Positions 19,001 through 25,241 are shown, counted from the stretch's first letter. The stretch is 27,035 nt of DNA from an uncultured Collinsella sp. (GCA_900542275.1 UQMW01000029.1:1-27035), one strand, 5' to 3'. Numbers and translations: made by a program. Notes: generated by a model not told the origin, from the sequence alone.

Positions 19001-20935
19001 ATCAAATTTAAAGAAAAAGACTACGCTAACCTTGGAAAAGATGCACACGTGCTTACGAGCTTTGGCGAGCCGATGACGGGTCTGCTTACCTGGACATACA
19101 ATTCTGCCAATGGGAAGGAAGTCGACTTTGGCTGGGACAGCTATATGGCTGCTGGCGGCTCGATGAAGGGGCTCGGTAAGAGCATCCTCTTCAATGGTGC
19201 CGACGGAAGGTTGCCCCAGGGCACCCAGCTTACGCTCATCGATGCGAACGTTGACGGCCGGGCCGGTGGCAGAGAGTATCACTATACGGTGGGCGAAGGC
19301 GGAGCAACGAGCGTTTCCCTGAGCGGAAACGACGGCTTTAAGGATTCTGCGGGCAATCCATATCAGGAGCGATGGCTGAGCGAGATTTTGGATGTGTCGG
19401 CCACACAGGATGGCGCCGGCACATGGACCGTGTGTGATAACGAGGCAGAGGCGACCGCTGAAGCGAAACTCGATGGCAAGTGGACGCTGTTTAAGGTTGC
19501 GGGTGCTGACGTTCCCAGCAACAGCCGCTATACGCTAAAGGTACCTAAGGAGAAGGATACCGGCAGAGAGAAGCGTGCATCGGAGAGCGTCTACCTAGTT
19601 GTCAACGTGCCCAAGTCGGGCGACGGCGTGACGCAAGCTAGTATCAACGGTTTTACGGCTTCGTCTATTGACTCGAATTCTTCGGGTGGCCGCATATCTT
19701 GGAATCTGCATCACGTCTTGCGCACCGGTGGCGACGATAATCAAAACGGTACGGCATCGACATACAGCATCTTGTCCAATTACGGGCAGGAAGTTAACGA
19801 CGGGAAGCCGGAGGCGCGCACTCCGGTTTCGAAGTCGACGGACGGCGCCGCCTACGTTCTTTCTCTTGACGTTACCGACACGATTACGTTTAACCCAAGT
19901 CAGAGCTATGCTGACTCGGACTCTTTGTTCTATCAGCTCGATACGTCACTGTGCAAGTATGGCGCCAACAATACCCTGACGGGGGTGAGTAGTTTCCCGA
20001 GCGGAACCTCGGCGATCGCTAAATTCTATGTTGCCATCGACAATCAGAACTATAAGTGGGATGGCGAAGATTGGGCGAAGTGTGATTCTTCGACGCCTGC
20101 GTTCACGCAGACCGTGACGGATACGGGCGATGACTCGCTGAAGCTCAAGCTCGATTGTGACCTCGCCAGAATCCGCAAGCGTGCAACGGGCGGATCCTTT
20201 ACCGTGCGCACGGCTGTGGAAGAGATTCGCCTTACGCCGGACGGCTGCAACAAGGTCATCTCCCTGTCCAAGCAGTCTGGCGAGGACGCCTGTACCAAGA
20301 TGTCCTATACCGCCAAGCTTTCGACGCGTAAGGAAGGCCTTAATACCTCGAGCCTGACGCAGACGAAGCGCGGTAACGTCGGGTACTATCGCATGGACAC
20401 GGGTGATACGACCATTACGCTTTCTGCGCCAGATAAGTCGCAGCTTGGTATTAACGTGGACGACCTGCGTCCGATCGCGAATGGCACGATTGGTCTGGGT
20501 GCCACGTATGAACTGGGTGGACTCAGCAACGCCGCCGAGGCAATTGCGAACGCAGACTCTGTTGTGTACACGCTCGCGCTTCAGCGCCGCGGAACCGACG
20601 GCACGTATGAGAGCGTAACGGATGATATCTCCAACTACGTAACAGTGACGGAGAGTAAGCTTGCCGCGGTCGCTCCCTCCGGTAGCACGATCACCTTCAC
20701 TGACTCGAAGGAGAACGGCAAGTTCAAAACGAAGAACGGTAATACGACGTTTAGCCTGCCCTTTACCGTTAAGGTCAACACGCAGGTTGAACAGCGTGAG
20801 CAGTTCTACGCGAACTATCGTCTGGTGATGACAGCGAGCTTGGTCAAGGGTGACGTGGCGAGCGCAAAGCCTCAATCGCCCGACTATGTGACCTACACGC
20901 TCACGAGGGTGAACCTCAACGGCATCGACCACTAG
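10034..20935 (+). CDS. Giant exported beta-helix repeat protein (3,633 aa)
   Basis: A giant surface or secreted protein. Residues 1-29 form a signal peptide (RTAKR, then a hydrophobic core with VMVLQAC, a possible imperfect lipobox at Cys21, or ordinary cleavage after AVA). Residues 43-139 are an acidic Asp/Ala-rich spacer. From about 145 to 2,750 come several blocks of short beta-helix rungs of the GLUG-like type (GGLVG, GGFIG, GGVVG, GGLIG), separated by modules such as FQGLGSDEHPF (about 215), FQGLGNKDYPF (about 1,830), YGDPYTITKATEL (about 1,715) and NSPYLVKKYA (about 2,163). Residues from about 2,900 look like Ig-like domains (VVKRKLEIDF near 2,975). There is no LPXTG, S-layer or choline-binding end; the chain stops at GIDH. 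Ribosome site AAGAGG is ten bases upstream. I infer an adhesin or matrix role; the ligand is unknown. Confidence 0.85.
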   Translation: MRTAKRILAEFMTVVMVLQACSPTVAAVAAGWQNISSEIATAAAEASDAAESGETKSDVTTGSGSSDTGAESDSAGDDAAKDDAAKDDAAAGDTTDNATGSDSTGDQTEGDDAADDAAADDAEQDADDATSEDAEDQAGATITNLDELVELLEANGAENIVRKDDRSGIRSLDVKSSEAFAVLSNADASLYYDAQIKVIITGDAKLTESAKNGMSFQGLGSDEHPFEGKIYRSLNGVDSPVELTSNRTVFNNFKLTDQNNTVKIKWIGATTYSAPMVATKVSGGGKTLNAVVNIADPVGTGGTDTTSALTAPLLGEAMGDLTTEVTYGPAGSLEKLNVNAAGNIGLLANTVKSGTFTVGSVKFPASLAAGGVVETSSGNAGLLVGTVEDGATLNVGTLNVPAATVQSASGSAGGVAGLVGSNTGATVNVTEALDLHMLTVKGTTASGGFIGKATRLALGADNKKFTCPANVGDANSKSSGGFIGDVSFAGPVEFANNDQIDTGEGVNLGQSGDTGAGGVFGLLDTTNGDVAISGGSYTSKLVTGSSSIYGGLVGRVQDVTNTEKSNNTLHIKTGAAGNRCSVDTTCSVAPRLAGGLVGWVAKSNNTGGVVIVDGADVTCHSPKANGKNCGFGGVVGALDSGYSVGGRSRFGILDCGDVRVETDKNESIACGAGIVGSAWNGVLRLRGTTDLSDCKLEANGNTSQILRSLDGCAPLVFALGSGSDAEATNDNYWLYKRPAAARIDDLTYNQVIRLTGEEGKLSKDLIKLDESTFYQPLCNLSGAPDAGSSAGYSWGYQLRSQNGDGKSGTYLINDADTFACIAMTVQTNGYFGGVFGIGTANITSWYGNSGNAISITSDIDLRGTGLEGLACDGSGQVNAFVGAVEGNHHTVTLAIGEPYGTRNGNALGANDSTEGNGKIYRHSRLGLFAAIGGGATVNNLTVDGVMKFDNGLGVDAGSLAATITGKTTLSGVTCKPKITCDDTFGNDVNIGGIAGSVRGGGTVTFGSSNISGSTKAQATVKTGATLNGNTRIGGAIGYVADVVAIVNVTSLEVGDATASENAITAGDSASNKKSQIGGLIGCITQGTAANTTNVNITGLTFNSFSMTVGKNGDAKNGAGGLLGYSWGNTVVTIGDSANTSDSTYALKTNNASITANSSGELGGLVYAASGHWVINNYAIDLSGATINAESATTLGLLIGRGGRTENSTTYGVETYSGLYLENKAGWDTAYKVNGVAAGNGVKINNTAIKSNDNATSFDEWVGNSTRPAYGNKDASKLMDGEWNVVVSLHTKDGVNDGKLDMSGEPGNDNSYRNRSDFGKNHNTNAWTRYYYNLDKAYAALGQGSSKISKIDTAEKLLLWSAYRYAPAAIRSMIVPQAFNDAVAIGGESGRSVEIDLTGYSYYPTQPNGKVTVGNATITFHYSDIKAEQKSNKLNSAATQHENMHCGLFRTVANGDLTVNAVTLGGTVGPVVNDGRSKNDIAAAGGSSSGALVCRYVYGSNNGTTTTIRKISIDGLTLNNLTVDGASEATGADAYMPLLINEMQTYVNLSAKNITATGYGRNTKVATSLFGRLGVGSSADQVTATFGTINVPSATNNAIFTRASLLESFGYGEGKTGSAVYTFIKDDQTNDKVTFGSEIDSKGEYSGKQLWYYNESTYGTRAGLVTVDNKEANADTPQFGGYLPYVKKGNVNENKVQYHEIKVNQRVPKLTTGCGTYGDPYTITKATELNTVAEYINTQNPSDGWEVTIAADQETLCQRRSSSKDASNEVTYVYKQASKTWVRMIGNDIDPNDTLDDTTMHSYLQSAYYSIEPENDKGESTDTLELDAAVFQGLGNKDYPFRGVIVGNLRGSSQAATQATIKIHNSKDTGALSGLIPYSYGSVVSNLNIEYSGKAASIAHKNKDASGVPGAFFGGVIGCIMGGDNIIDGVSVKASGGFSVAGAAGDNGGAHLVPVGGYVGAVAGGGVIFRNSSRGDGALNDWHSAGASLYDNPYVGRVIDGYAFSELTDDKSLDNTDRNYKVNNLDTSKTGCIKTDATQGRYRGDDANSSAITTTVNDSQGLLVLSAIISSGAAGGSANTNTTNDAYGTYAGSRAYMGGNNAKGVYQFGNKQYGKVRNASYTHVGRPASAAEDFANAISDDMKSPGIQLEGNALGYAGDGSGVNSPYLVKKYATWQTGNICAAQVSGMDLQFKAGETYDMTTYGTGYTGLSGRYYSNACASGKGADRDRIVPLVACINGNGATIKVGSKEASKVYGVTEYADDNYKLTGVGALFGTVTYTSTNVLDSIGTPATDGAAATGNGGYTVQNLKFDDCNISLTYINAAGASSGAGNEQVGVGLLAGTTANASSLADYGKYAGITTNSCRVNGPNNVGGLLGASGYGSRRTDKDTTLLVNRNDTSNSNTRYSPVKLYDCSYSNMDISGVQNVGGFVGKLNQNSAGGVWAKTNMPIAESSTIMSTAASARTGGIVGLAGGGFLVNTDDAGTPSQGAGKAEISNVTLQPAASSATEGTGGLIGRSENGIVSVYNLCIHGDVQNKTVFGVRGSNNLKYVAGAVGEAASGGAFKFDSCVIKDIYLGARECSAGLIGDLKGGCALEVKNSTITGLVVDGSYSGGVVGSIGNTANSVTLLNSTIGENNFTGSKNAAWNSSLGSCSGGVSGDGRGSFRLVNVLMDRNIFGAQTSQGYLFGNSSSADLVNVFVAGIAIRPNSASESLKLMRNSSGTDDLKKVNKKSYIAFAAYEDKLSDAKGATLYGNDAANGNVTVAVSPYVTTSPTSGLVVRASDADTAGRYLFGDGMNVGLATAIQNPSSPGVANRYTYTNIGGINDDGAYQNTSSYNAKSVASMFNANNDASDSKVATDFPVLVISGTDNTTAKSYLNIITNGGFSDACRLNNENGTNPHVTAKADVFQLKDGVFVKDDDASNNPTLRVVNNGKNNMSFSPSSDWDNGKGRFTLLTVTFTEAGQSYNVQVPIVVKRKLEIDFAATYDYGIKFKEKDYANLGKDAHVLTSFGEPMTGLLTWTYNSANGKEVDFGWDSYMAAGGSMKGLGKSILFNGADGRLPQGTQLTLIDANVDGRAGGREYHYTVGEGGATSVSLSGNDGFKDSAGNPYQERWLSEILDVSATQDGAGTWTVCDNEAEATAEAKLDGKWTLFKVAGADVPSNSRYTLKVPKEKDTGREKRASESVYLVVNVPKSGDGVTQASINGFTASSIDSNSSGGRISWNLHHVLRTGGDDNQNGTASTYSILSNYGQEVNDGKPEARTPVSKSTDGAAYVLSLDVTDTITFNPSQSYADSDSLFYQLDTSLCKYGANNTLTGVSSFPSGTSAIAKFYVAIDNQNYKWDGEDWAKCDSSTPAFTQTVTDTGDDSLKLKLDCDLARIRKRATGGSFTVRTAVEEIRLTPDGCNKVISLSKQSGEDACTKMSYTAKLSTRKEGLNTSSLTQTKRGNVGYYRMDTGDTTITLSAPDKSQLGINVDDLRPIANGTIGLGATYELGGLSNAAEAIANADSVVYTLALQRRGTDGTYESVTDDISNYVTVTESKLAAVAPSGSTITFTDSKENGKFKTKNGNTTFSLPFTVKVNTQVEQREQFYANYRLVMTASLVKGDVASAKPQSPDYVTYTLTRVNLNGIDH
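10262..10300 (+). repeat. 15-base tandem repeat in the acidic spacer
   Basis: GATGACGCGGCGAAG occurs twice perfectly (10262-10276, 10277-10291) and a third unit begins with GATGACGC. It encodes DDAAK units just after the signal peptide. A 15-base unit keeps the frame, so slippage would change spacer length without inactivating the gene. Confidence 0.8.
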
Positions 20936-20938
20936 TTC

Positions 20939-20993
20939 CGAAGCCAACTGGCTTCGCAAAGGGGGCGGCAACCACCCGGTTGCCGCCCCCTTT
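20939..20993 (+). terminator. Double-hairpin terminator of the giant gene
   Basis: A small hairpin CGAAGCC-AACT-GGCTTCG (20939-20956) is followed at once by a perfect 16-base stem AAAGGGGGCGGCAACC / GGTTGCCGCCCCCTTT (20958-20993). The A-run before and T-run after make it usable in both directions. Confidence 0.88.
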
Positions 20994-21023
20994 CTAGTCT
21001 GCGCGATCCCAGTCTTGGACTCC

Positions 21024-21230
21024 GCTGGACAGTTAGTTCAGATACGTATAATTCCAGACCGCAGCAGGCGCATCCGGCGCTCGTTTTGGGGAAGAAAGGG
21101 GCTCAAAACTAGGATTCGGTAGCTATCTGGGCTCGATTTGCGTGCAATGAGTCGCCAAAGAACCCTCTCCGGGGACCATAGCGCAGCTTTATCAGCATAG
21201 AAAAATACGTATCTGAACTAACTGTCCAGC
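21024..21230. mobile_element. 207-base MITE-like element with 26-base perfect inverted ends
   Basis: The first 26 bases (21024-21049, beginning GCTGGACAGTTAGTTC) are exactly the reverse complement of the last 26 (21205-21230). The 155-base interior has no convincing open frame. Short length, perfect long termini and lack of a transposase fit a non-autonomous element mobilised in trans. I see no clear target-site duplication in the flanks, so the class of transposase cannot be named. It could instead be a long RNA hairpin. Confidence 0.7.
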
Positions 21231-21308
21231 CGCCGTTGGAGAAAGGTGTTTTAGCTCTCCCGACCCCTCCACCAGGCTTTCCAACTTCCCACTTAACTTA
21301 ACACTTAA

Positions 21309-21380
21309 GGTGGAAAGCTGGGTAGAAAGCTGGAAAGTTAAGTGGAAAGCTGGAATGTTAAGTGGAAAGCTGGAAAGTAC
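21309..21380. repeat. 20-base tandem repeat with an inverted partner
   Basis: Three 20-base units, 21321-21340, 21341-21360 and 21361-21380, share the core GAAAGCTGGAAAGTTA. A partial unit precedes at 21309-21320. CCACTTAACTT at 21289-21299 is a perfect inverted match to 21335-21345, so the region can fold back. No gene is visible here. Confidence 0.75.
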
Positions 21381-21389
21381 GCGGAAGAC

Positions 21390-21655
21390 TGACATGCTAG
21401 CCCAGAGGCTAGAGGGGTTAATAATTATGAAGACCATACCAAGCGAAACAAAAAGATACCAATCTGGTTGGTAAAACACGCTCAATGAGCTGCGAGCTAA
21501 CTAGCTGCGTAAATTAAATGTAAAGAACTGTCGCAAATAAATGGCAAATGCCCAGATAACGCCGCGTCTATTTTAATTAACTGCTTTGAGCAAACAGTAA
21601 AATGCTACTATCTAACTTGCACGTAAGAAAGCAGATTAACGGTTAAGGCTAAGAA
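21390..21655. other. AT-rich intergenic leader of the HTH gene
   Basis: A stretch without a credible gene. It holds two small inverted repeats (CTAGCC...GGCTAG at 21398-21412 and ACCAA-TCTGG-TTGGT near 21459-21473) and becomes distinctly AT-rich toward the promoter-like pair at 21586-21614. Nothing else is recognised in it. Confidence 0.5.
21586..21614 (+). promoter_or_regulatory. Candidate promoter of the HTH gene
   Basis: TTGAGC (21586-21591) and TATCTA (21609-21614) are 17 bases apart in AT-rich DNA, 41 bases before the start at 21656. TACTAT at 21606-21611 is an alternative -10 with shorter spacing. Confidence 0.4.
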
Positions 21656-22060
21656 GTGGCAGGTATGTCGGAAGCAACTAGGACTCGCACGCATGCGCCC
21701 GAGGTTAGGCAGCGCGCCGTCGAGATCCTCCAAGAGGGGGTCGGTCATCGCGCCCTCGCCGCGGAGCTTGGCATTCCCCAGGCCACGGCTCGTCAGTGGG
21801 CCCGCGCGTATGCCGTAGGCGGTGCCGACGCCGTTCTCAACGCCGGTTCGCATCATCACACCTATTCGTACGAAGTTAAGCTCGCCGTGGTCAAGGACCG
21901 CTTGGAAAACGGCTTAACGGTTCGCGAGGCCATGATCAAGCACAAGATTCCCAGCGAGTCTTCGGTCAAGGCTTGGTGCCGCCAGTATCGCGAGAGCGGT
22001 GAGTCCGCGCTGGTTGATAAGCCGCGCGGTCGCAAGCCGCGCGTTAAAAAGGCGGAATAG
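21656..22060 (+). CDS. Orphan double-HTH protein, IS150 OrfA (InsJ)-like
   Basis: 134 residues with two helix-turn-helix modules. Residues about 14-58 contain EVRQRAVEILQEG...LAAELGIPQATARQWARAY, and residues about 68-118 contain EVKLAVVKDRLENG...SVKAWCRQYRESGESAL. A basic tail (KPRGRKPRVKKAE) follows. Two HTH repeats in tandem are the layout of the first ORF of IS150-type IS3 elements. Here the leucine-zipper C-terminus is missing, there is no DDE-transposase second ORF downstream, and a terminator follows at once. It is therefore either a remnant or a domesticated DNA-binding protein. The start is GTG at 21656 with AAGG seven bases upstream; an in-frame ATG at 21665 has no suitable ribosome site. 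Confidence 0.75.
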   Translation: MAGMSEATRTRTHAPEVRQRAVEILQEGVGHRALAAELGIPQATARQWARAYAVGGADAVLNAGSHHHTYSYEVKLAVVKDRLENGLTVREAMIKHKIPSESSVKAWCRQYRESGESALVDKPRGRKPRVKKAE

Positions 22061-22072
22061 CGAACGGGATGG

Positions 22073-22095
22073 TGCGCCCACAGGGGCGCATTTTT
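22073..22095 (+). terminator. Intrinsic terminator after the HTH gene
   Basis: TGCGCCC (22073-22079) pairs with GGGCGCA (22084-22090) across a four-base loop and is followed by TTTTT. It ends a one-gene transcript. Confidence 0.82.
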
Positions 22096-22346
22096 CTTGC
22101 CGCGCCAACTTTTGGACCGTCGTGAGCCTACTGGAACATCCTCCAAAGTGGTTAATAAACCGCGCGCAGTGGCCCGTGCGCCCGCCGCCGCGATAGGGGG
22201 AGCGTCGCCTCTCTGCTCCAAAGCGGACAGACTCGTTACCCCGTACGCCTAAAACTCCCCAGTTGACCGAAAACCCGCCGCCGCTACTCCTCAACTGAGC
22301 TATAACGTTAAACAATTGCAGCGTTTTTGCATGGGGGAGTGATGGT
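22096..22346. other. Intergenic leader of the hydrogenase operon
   Basis: About 250 bases without a supported gene. CAGTTGA (22260-22266) and TCAACTG (22291-22297) are an inverted pair 24 bases apart; the first overlaps TTGACC and the second is followed by TATAAC (22301-22306). The two boxes are too far apart (32 bases) to be one promoter, so I note them as possible operator and start signals only. The first gene has GGGGGAG (22333-22339) seven bases before its ATG. Confidence 0.4.
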
Positions 22347-25229
22347 ATGACGCTACTGTATTTCCTTACCCTGTTTCCGCTGGTACCGGCGCTGGGCATG
22401 CTGCTCGCGCGCGGTGACCGCGCCCGCGATGCGGTAGGGCTTGTAGGCTCCGGCATTATTATGGCGGTGACGGTTGTAGTCGCCGTCATGTTTTTTGGCA
22501 CGGGCCCGCAGAGCTTCGAGGTTGCCCCCGGCACCTCGCATGTGCTCTCGATCATCAGCTCCGTCATCGACGTGATCCTGTGCGCCGTCATCCTGTACAA
22601 CGCGCGTAAATATAAGAGCACGCTCACCACGGTGCTCGGCGTGGTGCAGCTGGTGGGCTCGCTCACCTTTGCAGCTATGACGCTGCCCGCGACCGAAGCC
22701 GTCACGGCAACGCCACTCTACCTTGACTACATGAGCGTGATCATGGTGCTTGCCGTCGGCATTGTCGGCAGCCTTATCTGCGTGTACGCCCTGGGCTACA
22801 TGAAGGACTTCCAGGCCCACGACGAGCACGAGGCTGCGCTGCGCGGGCAGACCGCGCCCGACCGTCGCCCGCAGTTCCTGGCGCTTATGTTCCTGTTCCT
22901 CTCGGCCATGTTCGTCATCGTGACGAGCGACAACCTTGAGTGGCTGTTCTGCGGCTGGGAAATCACCACCGTGTGCTCGTTCCTCATGATTGGCTACACG
23001 CGCACGCCCGAGGCCATCAAGAACGCCTTCACCCAGATCATCCTCAACATGTTGGGCGGTATCGCGTTTTTGGCCGGACTTATGTACCTGCACGTTAACG
23101 GCATGCCGCTGACCATCTCGGGCATGATCGAGCTTTCCGGCGCCGGAACCGCGCAATCCGCGCTGCTGGTGATGCCGGTCGTTCTGCTGTCGCTCGCCGC
23201 ACTCACCAAGGCCGCGCAGATGCCGTTCCACACTTGGCTATTGGGTGCCATGGTTGCCCCCACGCCCACGAGCGCCCTGCTGCACTCGTCAACCATGGTC
23301 AAAGCCGGCGTGTTCCTGATGGTCAAGCTCAGCCCGCTCTATGCCATCTATCCCGTGACTGGCTTTATGGTCACGAGTGTGGGTGCCATCACGTTTTTGC
23401 TCGCTGCCCTCATGGCCATCTCGCAGAGCAACGCCAAACGCGTGCTCGCGTACTCCACCATTTCCAACTTGGGCCTTATCAGCGCCTGCCTAGGCGTCGG
23501 CGCGCCCGAGGCCGTGTGGGCCGCGATCTTCCTGATCCTGTTCCATACGGTGGCAAAGTCGCTGCTGTTCCTGTGCGTGGGCACGGCCGAGCATCATATC
23601 GGCAGCCGCAATATCGAGGACATGGACGGCATGTTCAGCCGCATGCCGCACCTGACGCGCCTGATGATGCTGGGCATTATGGGCATGTTCGTGGCTCCGT
23701 TTGGCATGCTCGTGTCCAAGTGGGGCGCCCTGGTGGCGTTTGCCCAGACCGGCAACGTGCTCATGATCATGGTGCTTGCCTTTGGCTCGGCCGCGACGTT
23801 CTTCTTCTGGGGCAAGTGGCTTGCCAAGCTTTCGGGCGTCGACCCCACGGCTCAAAACGTTGAGGTCAATGTCCATAAGACCGAATGGATGGCCCTCAAT
23901 ACCATCGCCGCGCTGCTGATTCTGTGCTGCGTGGCGTTCCCGGTTATCTCGAGCGGTCTGGTGTCGCCTTACTTGGCCATGGTGTTTGGCCGCGTGCCGT
24001 ACGTTATTGGCAAGGATGCCATGTATCTGATGGTGGTTATCGTGGCGTTTATCGCCGTGGTGCTGCTGACGTCGTTCCGCGTGAGCAATAAGCCGCACGT
24101 CAACGTGTACCTTTCGGGCGTTGGAACCGAGAACTACCGTCATTTCCGCGGCTCGATGGGACACGAGGTAAAGGCCGAAAAGCGCAATTGGTACTCGGAG
24201 GACGCCCTTGGCGAGAAGCGTATTGGCCCCGCGGGTAGCGTCGTGTGCTGCAGCATTATCTTGTTTGCGCTGCTGTGCTGCGCGTGGATTGGGCCCGAGC
24301 GGCTTGCCATGAGTGCGCCCTCGGTGCTGCGCGGAAAGTATTTCGAAGGCTCGGGCGTCGTGGGCATATTTATTGGTACCGTGGCGTTTGCCTTGCTGGC
24401 GCCGCTTGTGGGCGGCCTGATTGACGGTCTTGACCGTAAGCTTTCGGCTCGCATGCAGGGCCGCGTGGGCCCGCGCTTGCTGCAGCCCTTCTACGACGTT
24501 GCCAAGCTGCTGCGCAAGGCCCCCGCCAGCGTAAACACCATGGACGATACCTACATGGCGTGCGCGCTCATCTTTACCGTGGTGGGCGGCGGCATCTTTG
24601 TGTCGGGCTCCAACACGCTGCTGTGCGCTTTTATGGTGACACTCGCCGCGATTTTTGTGGTGTTGGCGTCCGCCTCGACGCAAAGCCCGTTTGCCCAGGT
24701 TGGCGCCGATCGTGAGTTGCTGCAGGTTATGAGTTACGAGCCCGCCGTTCTGTTGATGAGCGTGGGCCTGTATCTTGCCACCGATAGCTTTGATTCCATC
24801 GCCGTGACGGGGCAGTCGGCCCCCATCATCGTGTACAGCGCGCCCATTTTCCTCGCGCTGCTCGCGGTGCTTACCATCAAGCTGCGCAAGTCGCCGTTTG
24901 ACCTTTCGTACTCGCATCACGCGCATCAGGAGATTGTCCAGGGTGTCGCCACCGAGATGAGCGGCGGCACGCTGGCCAAGATGACCCTTATGCACTGGTG
25001 CGAGACCGTGCTGTTTTTGATGTGGGTGGGCATGTTCTTTGTCTGGGACAACCCGGTGAGCTGGGTGGTCGCCCTGGTCGTTATGGCCGCGACGTACTTT
25101 GTCGAGGTTCTGATCGATAACACCTTCGCCCGTAGCACCTGGCGCAGCTGCTTTAAGCTCGGCTGGGGCGTGGCGCTGGTGTTTGGCCTGCTCAACCTTA
25201 TGCCCATCCTCGTCGACGTGTTTATTTAG
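22347..25229 (+). CDS. Group 4 hydrogenase membrane subunit, antiporter-like + NuoH-like fusion
   Basis: A 960-residue polytopic membrane protein joining two subunits that are normally separate. Residues 1 to about 600 are a Mrp/NuoL/HyfB/EchA-type proton-translocating module: the family signature is AALTKAAQMPFHTWLLGAM, then APTPTSALLHSSTMVKAG (about 283-320), with many hydrophobic helices. A hydrophilic linker (around 590-630) leads to a NuoH/HyfC/EchB-type module at about 660-960: RVGPRLLQPFYDVAKLLRK (near 705), QVMSYEPAVLL, and KSPFDLSYSHHAHQEIVQG (near 850). In relatives the NuoH-like unit anchors the hydrogenase arm while the antiporter-like unit moves H+ or Na+. The following NuoB- and NuoC-like genes are in Ech order, so this is the membrane arm of an energy-converting [NiFe] hydrogenase or formate hydrogenlyase. 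The fusion looks genuine: there is one continuous frame without stop or codon shift. Confidence 0.9.
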   Translation: MTLLYFLTLFPLVPALGMLLARGDRARDAVGLVGSGIIMAVTVVVAVMFFGTGPQSFEVAPGTSHVLSIISSVIDVILCAVILYNARKYKSTLTTVLGVVQLVGSLTFAAMTLPATEAVTATPLYLDYMSVIMVLAVGIVGSLICVYALGYMKDFQAHDEHEAALRGQTAPDRRPQFLALMFLFLSAMFVIVTSDNLEWLFCGWEITTVCSFLMIGYTRTPEAIKNAFTQIILNMLGGIAFLAGLMYLHVNGMPLTISGMIELSGAGTAQSALLVMPVVLLSLAALTKAAQMPFHTWLLGAMVAPTPTSALLHSSTMVKAGVFLMVKLSPLYAIYPVTGFMVTSVGAITFLLAALMAISQSNAKRVLAYSTISNLGLISACLGVGAPEAVWAAIFLILFHTVAKSLLFLCVGTAEHHIGSRNIEDMDGMFSRMPHLTRLMMLGIMGMFVAPFGMLVSKWGALVAFAQTGNVLMIMVLAFGSAATFFFWGKWLAKLSGVDPTAQNVEVNVHKTEWMALNTIAALLILCCVAFPVISSGLVSPYLAMVFGRVPYVIGKDAMYLMVVIVAFIAVVLLTSFRVSNKPHVNVYLSGVGTENYRHFRGSMGHEVKAEKRNWYSEDALGEKRIGPAGSVVCCSIILFALLCCAWIGPERLAMSAPSVLRGKYFEGSGVVGIFIGTVAFALLAPLVGGLIDGLDRKLSARMQGRVGPRLLQPFYDVAKLLRKAPASVNTMDDTYMACALIFTVVGGGIFVSGSNTLLCAFMVTLAAIFVVLASASTQSPFAQVGADRELLQVMSYEPAVLLMSVGLYLATDSFDSIAVTGQSAPIIVYSAPIFLALLAVLTIKLRKSPFDLSYSHHAHQEIVQGVATEMSGGTLAKMTLMHWCETVLFLMWVGMFFVWDNPVSWVVALVVMAATYFVEVLIDNTFARSTWRSCFKLGWGVALVFGLLNLMPILVDVFI

Positions 25230-25241
25230 GAGGCGGCATCC

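Noticed and set aside
20900..20935. LPXTG or other wall-sorting signal at the end of the giant protein
   Set aside because: The last residues (TLTRVNLNGIDH) contain no LPXTG-like motif, hydrophobic segment or basic tail.
21010..21245. Target-site duplication around the 207-base element
   Set aside because: TTGGA occurs on both sides (near 21015 and 21236), but neither copy abuts the inverted ends and the match is short enough to be chance.
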